Of a DNA stretch of 64,000 nucleotides, positions 57,419-64,000 are shown piece after piece. Numbering within the stretch: position 1 is the first letter of the stretch; each line of letters opens with the position of its first letter. The notes below the pieces were generated by a model that had not been told where the DNA came from, searched no databases, and saw nothing but the letters and a program-made list of their open reading frames with translations. Position numbers and translations under genes: made by a program. The stretch lies in assembly GCA_023078555.1 (NCBI GenBank), contig CM041201.1, positions 6,269,172 to 6,333,171 of the forward strand. Reading direction: 5' to 3'. The DNA comes from Ulva prolifera (lineage: Eukaryota > Chlorophyta > Ulvophyceae > Ulvales > Ulvaceae).

Positions 57419-59447
57419 CTAAGCTAAAGGGCGACGAACAAACTTGACTCGGCAAGCTTTTGGCCCCACAACAAGACAACTATAGTCCGGACTTGGGACC
57501 GGATCTAGAAGCTGGAACTCAAAGTTCCTGATCAGGTAGCTCCACACCTGCACATCCAACACCACTGCTGTCAGGATATCTGAAATACAGTCGGAATTCT
57601 TCACTCAGTGCCCCTTTGGACCAGTCTAGAGTCAACACTAGATTGCAGGGAATTGCCCCGGCCATGGGCAGTGCTGTGACAGATTCACGCGTTGCACACC
57701 GATTTGATCTGCAGATATGCAAAGTTTGTCCCCATGCAGCCATGCCGGCCGCCTCCGAAACCAATGAAAGTGAACTTTGCGATCTTGTCTTCAGAACGTG
57801 GTGGTAAAAATCGTGTATGGTCATATTCCTCGGGATTTTCAAAGAGGTTTGACACACGATGCTGCACGCTTGGCGATGTGACACAGATGTCACCTTTGGG
57901 AATGTAAAATTCTTTCCCCTTTGAGTCTGCACCACACATCTCCATATGCACGACCATGCAAGCAGATTCAAAGAGTCCAGAGCAAACCATCATCTCAACA
58001 CGTGTCAATGTGAATTGCGAGATACAGCTTGCTCGGCTGATGTGCCACCATCAACCAATGCTTATTGGTTGATGCAGACGCACCTTTCACAGTAAATGGC
58101 TGCTTGGCATACCGTAGCATCATGATCAAGGGTGGGTACATCCGAAGAGCCTCTGTAATGCATGCATGCAGGACCTCCATTTTGCCGAGAACCTCGACCG
58201 ACATATCATCCCCATGCTCTTCCATGATTTGGCGCTGTTCATTAACACACGCGTCCCATGATTTCCGGTGAGACGACAAAAATAGACCAGTCCAAGCAGA
58301 AGTTATGGTTGACGTGTGCATTCCAGCAAATAGCGCCGCGATGAGCAGGCCAGTAATCTCGCTCTCAGTCAACTGGCGTCCACCATAGGCCCGCTCATAA
58401 CGCCCATCGATAAATGTTTGAAGGATGTCATTTCCTTTTACGCCAGAGGCACGGCGCTTATTGATGATGTGTCTAAAAATTTCGCCAATCTTTTGGCGTG
58501 CCGCATCGCGCTTGCGATGAAGAGAAGTCGGCAGGTACGGGGCAATCACTGAGATAGGCTGCATGCCTGCATAAGCAGGGACAGAATCTCAGCAGCCATC
58601 GGATTCAACCCAGAGGAGTCAACACGGGAAGGACACCTTCACATCAGCATGGACAAATTCCAAGATGCATGCGTGCCTTCAGAGCTGATGGAAAATGCCT
58701 ACCCTGGTCCAGCTGGTCATAAAGATGCGTGACTTCCGCAAACACATTTTCCCGCACTTCCTTCCCCATGATTGTGGCGCTCGCTGTGTACAAGATTAAT
58801 GTGTTGAAGGTCTCCTTGAAGTCCATAACTCCAGTACTGCCCCATTCGCCAAAAAAAGTCCTTGCCTCCTTGACAAATGTGGGTACATATGAGGCCATTT
58901 TGCTTGACTTCAGAGCATTGGCCAGCATCTGAAACTGCTCTGCACGGACTTTATCGTCCACTGCAAAAACTACATCATTCCCGAACGTTGGAACGGAATA
59001 CCCGTACACCTCTTGTTGGCTCATCAGTTCGTCGCGAGCATTGTAGAAGTGTGTACTCACTGAAGGTCCAACAAAGAAAGTCATTCGAAGGTGCAAGAGA
59101 GGTACTGTAAACACCTACAGGCTAATGATGCATTATAGCTGGCGGATCCCGGCAAGACTGCGAACACAAACCGTCGTAGATCAACGCCTGGACACTGCGC
59201 GCACCTCCCCCACAGCTTGGTGGCCACGTTTGCCGAGTTCGATTGGACTCTTTATGAAGCCCAACAGACCACCAATGAACGGAATCTCCTCGAATATTGG
59301 AGGATGTTTTCCAGGGAACCTGTTTGTGATCGCGCGGGCGAGAGTGATGACCGCAAAGGCCAACGCCACCAAGCTGCAGTACACGTACCACGGTTTGTCA
59401 AACATCATGCAGATGCAGAGGATAATGGCCTCACTGAAGATCAACAC
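57419..59447 (-). CDS. CYP51: sterol 14-alpha-demethylase, cytochrome P450 CYP51
   Basis: Haem monooxygenase that removes the 14-alpha methyl of sterol precursors (obtusifoliol or lanosterol type) in the endoplasmic reticulum. Five exons in phase: 59447-59205, 59114-58703, 58566-58084, 57926-57700 and 57547-57419, total 497 residues, normal for CYP51. Exon 1 has a membrane anchor (YVYCSLVALAFAVITLARAI) and the proline-rich hinge FPGKHPPIFEEIPFIGG. Exon 2 holds the CYP51 substrate-recognition region (FFVGPSVSTHFYNARDE, QQEVYGYSVPTFGNDVVF). Exon 3 contains the I helix (LLIAALFAGMHTSTITSAW) and ExxR (EALR). Exon 4 has the haem-binding loop FIGFGGGRHGCMG with the Cys ligand, followed by TNFAYLQIKS. 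The C-terminus is NFEFQLLDPVPSPDYSCLVV. Subfamily signatures are strong enough to separate it from other P450s. Confidence 0.93.
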
Positions 59448-62400
59448 CGGTCATGCGACCATGAAACTTTCGCAATGGGCTATAGTCAGAAGCTCCGCTC
59501 TTAGCAAAGACTCAGCGAATGCAGTCTGAGCAGTACCGCATTGTATCATCACATCAGTTTTCTAAGTGGGCTGCTTGGTACATCTGGCGCTGTCTAGCCC
59601 GCAACGACATCGCGACAGTCGCTTGTTGCGGGTATGCCCTTTGGGATTTCGCTTGCCAATGCATGCCATGTTGACGAGCAAATGCAGCCTAGCAGAACGA
59701 GCGTTATCGGTAAAGCGGCCATTTTGTGCCTCAGCAGCTTCAAAGCTAGGCCTCGTGCACACGCTTGGATACGCAGCGTTGCGAGATAGCTCTGCCGTTC
59801 ACAGGCCAGTTCAAGCCAAATTTATGCGTGGCCGGTACGGTCTGCCGCCCACAACTCTCCTGTCCTTTGTGACAGATTCAGCCATGCTATCTTTCCGCTC
59901 CTTTGCAAGGTCGTGGAGATGGCCGCGGGATCAGGCGCCTTTCCAAAGCGATCGTACCTGGATATGCCATGCGCCATGCGTGCACGTCACTTCCCAGACT
60001 CCGTGTCGTGCCCACACTGGATGCTTGGGTCGCTTCCGCACCTCTTGAGGCGATACCGGTCCGGCAGGCTATATCCCGTGAGCCTCCCGACCGAAGAGCT
60101 CCCGCCAATTGCAAATTTTGGACAGGCTATTCCCACGTCCCAGCAGCCGCGAGGCCGTCAGTGCGCCGTCGTGGCAAGCGTGCATCGCATTCAAGGCTCT
60201 CACCGGCTTTGGCTGCAAGCCCAGCCGCTGCTAGATCCTTGGCAAGGCCAGACCACCCGGTGGTTCTGAGGCTAAATGTGTGTTGGTCAGGTGGTATGTG
60301 ATGTGGTGCTGCGCGGAGCAGCATTCGTGGGTGGTGTGCCCATTTCAAACCTTTGGAAATGTTACTGGCATGCCTGTGTGGGCTACGCGGACAAAACCGG
60401 AGAGGCCGAAAGCACCTCCAGGGCAACGCGCAAGCGCACCAAAGTCACCGATCACAATGGAAGCCGACTCACGCCAAACCCGACCACGGCCGCCCAGCAC
60501 AGCAAGATAGCCCCACACCCATGCCAGCCGCGCATCTGCACACGCACCCGCACTCACCCGCTCACCGACCCGTGCCTGTGTGGGTGCCTGCAGCTGTGCA
60601 CCATAGGGCTGCTATATTTAGTGCAAAGGTGGTGGTGTAATCGGCCGGGCAAGCTATATCCGTGCGCCACAGGTACACCACGTCCACGTGGACATCTGCC
60701 TCTGCAACTCAAAAGCAGGATAGTGGCTGTTGCAGGTTGAACTCCCAGAGCTGATGTGTGCACAGGGATGCCGTAATGCGCTTCAAAAGTGAGATGCTTG
60801 GGCCAGACTAAGATGCGGAGCGTCAGTTGCGACGCATGGAACATCTAGCTGCCGCTTGTTACGATGCCTTGGAATTCTGCCTCGATGTGCGTGGAGATGC
60901 TTCGTACAGACGTTAATCAGCTGCAGATGAGGCGGATGCAGTGCAGGCGATCAGATCGGCTGCACTCACAATCAAAGAAGGCCGCCTGCCTTACTGTGCT
61001 GACCTGATCAAGCTGTGCACGTCACGACTTCGTGAAGTGTGATGGGAGAGGGGCCAAACATTGGAGGCCCATGTCCACAACTGGACATGGCTAGCAGCTC
61101 ATCGCCGCATGCATCTGAAGTCTGTGCGACGAACAACTTGATGAAATCAAATGATCGATCACTTCTCTGTCGCAATGCCGGACACAGCGACACTGTCCAC
61201 CAGCCATGCAGGGCTGCCCCAGGGGAAGTAGCTGCTGGCGCTCGACAGCTTGAACACGCTGATGTGGATCTGTGTTGATGTACGCACTCTGCATCACGCG
61301 TATGGAGACCGGCATGACCAGGATGGGACACATGGTGATCGGCTGCGGCAGCCAAGGGAAACAGAGTTACACATGCCGCTGGCGCCGCCGAGAAGCAATG
61401 CTTCAGTGCATCCACTATTGCCCTGGAGCCGAGTCCTGACCGGCCTCATGCCATGCTGTGGTGCACATGCAAACGCTGCTCAATGGACCTTCCCAGAAAA
61501 TGATCGCTGGCAGGGAGTTAATGGGGCTCCTCCAGCTGTAGTCTATGTACTTGACTAGCGATAGCCTATAGGTACTACGACACATGACGTCCGTACGATA
61601 CAGTGATGGCCATTGTGATGTTGACATTGCATACATGGCCCCGTGGCATAGCGACCAGCAACACGCCATCTAGCACCGCCTTAAACAAGTGCCTCCATTT
61701 GTGTTGCACCGAACTGTGTTGCAGCTGGGTTTGTGCAGTTCACTCTCAATCATTTCATAGGAAACATTTCGGTCGCGTGACAGAGAAACATAACTGCTTT
61801 ATACTCAGTTCCACTGTCTCCGAAACAAAATGACGACATGCGCAGAAAATCTCGAGATGGTGATGTCTAGAGGCTGACACGATTCATGTCACAGGACATA
61901 CATCGTGACAAGGGACCACTAAAAAGAGTACCCCAATCCCGCATCACATGCTAGCAGGTTCAAGGTCTGGACTTCAGGGAACTGAGGCCGATGCGATCAT
62001 GGGTATGGCTTGATATACAATTGGGGGCGGGGTGGTTTTCGATGCTGCATTTTTGTGCATCTACGTACCATGAAGGCACAGGTCCGATCTGGGAGACACA
62101 TCTGCAACCCATGCAAAGGACGAATGGCACACTGGCACCCGGAATTTGCCATTTCTCGTACCACAGATACAGGTGATCGCAGGCCAGATGTTCTGAGTGA
62201 GACTGTGCACTCGTGAGATTATTGTGGGATGCACAGACACACCGTGCCTCCACCAGCTACCCCATGCCATAATCACATACAGGTGAAAATCTCGCCGACG
62301 TCAAGCAAGGGATGGGACGGGTTGCTGCAAACGGTGATGTACTCGTGTGCATAGAGCTGCACCCACGCCACGCGTCGTCAACCAGCGGAAACACGACCTA

Positions 62401-63239
62401 TATATGCAGCCGCTTTCTGCTCGAACTGTCTTGCGTACTGCTACAATGATACTGCTGCCGAACGATATGCTTACGGCCAAAATCACAAGCATGGACGTGT
62501 CCGAGTCAAGCCGTATCTCGAGATACGCGTGCACGTGCCGCGTCTCATCAAACCAGACGAACGGATTGACATGGAGCTTGTACAGAATTTACTGGCGCAA
62601 TACACATGCTCGTCTCGATGCATAGCGCGACAAAGCCGACCGTGCTGTCGCACCTGCGCGTTCATGCCTGAACATGAGCAGCGGGAATGGTCCATGCCAT
62701 GGCATGCCAGATATCAAATCATGGAACACATACACGTGTAGCCGCAGATGCTGTTGCCATTGTTGCCATAGCGTGCTATGAAGACAGTTTGTGTGTACAC
62801 GTGCCTCTCCGGAACGTTTGGATCCGCATTAACACATTGATTTGAACATTGATTGCTTGTGCGTGCGTTGGGGGACAAACCGAAGTGCGAACAAAAGTAG
62901 TATTTTCTGACTGATGTGCTCTGGTAAGAAAGTTTTTGCACTGGACGTGTCAGTTGCAGAGACCTAGAGTGGGACGAGATGGATACTCTCGATATATCCT
63001 CCAGATATTTCAGCGCATCAGGCACTGCACAAGTATCCGCACCGGCTACACGAATTATGTGGAGTTACGTTGCATCTGGTGGGCCATCCACATTTATTAT
63101 ATTTTCGCTCAACATAGAGGATATCATTTTAACACAACTTCATTCAGCAAGACATTTTACTTCCTGACGTGTGAATGTCCTACAATCACAGATTTGGCCG
63201 ATACGCAGCAGTGTGGTCTTTATAACGCGCATCCTGGTT
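59448..63239. other. no confident gene
   Basis: The first few hundred bases should contain the CYP51 promoter. About 59.85-60.25 kb is GC-rich with overlapping ORFs. About 60.47-60.60 kb is C/A-rich like the tracts at 29.2 and 47.4 kb. TGTCCTTTGTGAC at about 59861 matches part of the retroelement 3' end (46.48 and 46.92 kb), but the match is short. Other ORFs (61.25-61.56, 62.35-62.63, 62.53-62.74 kb) have no motif or splice context. Nothing here can be supported as a gene. Confidence 0.4.
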
Positions 63240-63956
63240 ATGGCATTTCAGAACTATATAAACGCCTCTAGTATGCCTGAAGTTAGTGGTGGTCCCAATC
63301 AGCAACAGCAGTCACAGCCGCATCAGAACCAGGGCCAGCAGGCGGCACCGAGCATCGTCCCTCTGTCGCTTGAACTGGTTCCGCCAGTCCTCTGCCAATC
63401 TTTCGGAGTACCGATGCACGATCAGTTTGTTCAGAGGATCGGTTACGGAGTACCTAACGCGATGCGACAGCAGAATGAGATGTTTCGTTTCGGGCATGCT
63501 GAGAACTACCAGCATCAGCACTTTCTGGCGGACCAGACCCAGATGCCATACCAGCACAGCCTTGCCTCACTGGGGCAAATCGGACCAGTTGTGTATGGGC
63601 TGGGGAACGGGGCAGTTGGGTTTGCCCAGCAGGCCAACGCCAACCGCGTCATGCAGTACAACACCGCCCTGGCGCAACAGCAAAGTCGTCATCATCAGCA
63701 GAATGGGCAACAAGGGCATCAGCAGCAGGGACAGCCGCAAGCAGATGGTCCCGCTGCACAGGCAATGCAGCACCCACAACTCCCGGCGTGCCAGACTTTT
63801 TATCGATCCCCGGGAATAGCTCTGCCTGGACACGGATACATCGATGCTAATTTGCTCCGGCAATCGATGATGCAAGGCAGCGATGGGCGTTCAGGTACGA
63901 ATATTGGATATCCTGTAGATATGGATGGTCGAGTTTGGCGCCAGGCTGATTCGTGA
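63240..63956 (+). CDS. Gln/His-rich low-complexity protein, unknown
   Basis: I do not recognise this protein. An open frame of 238 codons from ATG at 63240 (MAFQNYINASSMPEVSGG) to TGA at 63954 is unusually long for an intron-rich gene. It is rich in Gln, with runs NQQQQSQPHQNQGQQ and RHHQQNGQQGHQQQGQPQ flanking a more ordinary middle (FGVPMHDQFVQRIGYGVP, GLGNGAVGFAQQANANRVMQ). Such composition suits transcription-factor activation regions or RNA-granule proteins; that is inference. The open frame extends upstream to 63171. No folded domain is visible, and the gene may continue or splice beyond the window edge. Confidence 0.45.
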   Translation: MAFQNYINASSMPEVSGGPNQQQQSQPHQNQGQQAAPSIVPLSLELVPPVLCQSFGVPMHDQFVQRIGYGVPNAMRQQNEMFRFGHAENYQHQHFLADQTQMPYQHSLASLGQIGPVVYGLGNGAVGFAQQANANRVMQYNTALAQQQSRHHQQNGQQGHQQQGQPQADGPAAQAMQHPQLPACQTFYRSPGIALPGHGYIDANLLRQSMMQGSDGRSGTNIGYPVDMDGRVWRQADS

Positions 63957-64000
63957 CGTGTGCATTTCTGGGCTCTGCGTGAAGAAATGCAATCATCAGC

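Noticed and set aside
59566-60048. 160-codon plus-strand ORF upstream of CYP51
   Set aside because: No domain, no splice continuation and overlapping ORFs in three frames.
1-64000. CRISPR arrays, bacterial operons, tRNA or rRNA genes
   Set aside because: No regularly spaced repeats, no Shine-Dalgarno-led polycistrons and no recognisable RNA gene; the intron structure is eukaryotic nuclear.

Overview
This is nuclear DNA from an intron-rich eukaryote. Almost every recognisable gene is cut into short exons by small GT-AG introns, and many donors read gtgcgt, gtatgt or gtgagt. The gene content points to a flagellated, photosynthetic (probably green-lineage) alga. Cilium proteins are present: RSPH14-like and CEP290. 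So are a plant-type RWA glycan O-acetyltransferase, a TOM9/TOM22-type import receptor and a plant-type ureidoglycolate-lyase-family protein, along with CYP51 and a carotenoid oxygenase. The species assignment is inference only; no rRNA, tRNA or organelle gene was recognised.

Layout, left to right. 0-2 kb: RSPH14-like armadillo protein (+). 2.1-5 kb: RWA/Cas1p-type O-acetyltransferase (-). 6.5-12.2 kb: a large unknown coiled-coil protein (-), divergent from a ChAPs (Bch1/Bud7-like) cargo-trafficking protein (+, 13.1-17.4 kb). 18-21.6 kb (-): a TIR-SAM-armadillo protein, which carries the three SARM1 domain types in the reverse order and is the most unusual gene of the window. 22-25.2 kb: fragments of armadillo/HEAT-like genes on both strands that I could not assemble. 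25.2-27.6 kb: carotenoid cleavage oxygenase (+). 27.6-34 kb: repeat-rich and gene-poor. 34.4-44.2 kb: CEP290 (+), convergent with prefoldin subunit 6 (-). 45.2-51.5 kb: mobile-element territory, with a hairpin-rich inverted-repeat element, the 3' end of a LINE-like retroelement followed by a (TA)n/(TC)n tract, and decayed relatives. 52.2-55.4 kb: XRRA1-like leucine-rich-repeat protein (+). 55.6-55.8 kb: tiny TOM22/TOM9-type gene (-). 56.3-57.1 kb: ureidoglycolate lyase family (+). 57.4-59.4 kb: CYP51 (-). 59.5-63.2 kb: nothing recognisable. 63.2-64 kb: a Gln/His-rich ORF (+).

The genes do not form an operon-like pathway; they are independent housekeeping, ciliary, lipid/sterol, nitrogen and trafficking functions. 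The accessory DNA lies mainly at 28.5-34 kb and 45-52 kb. Exon boundaries given below are my own reading of splice signals and phase, without transcript evidence.
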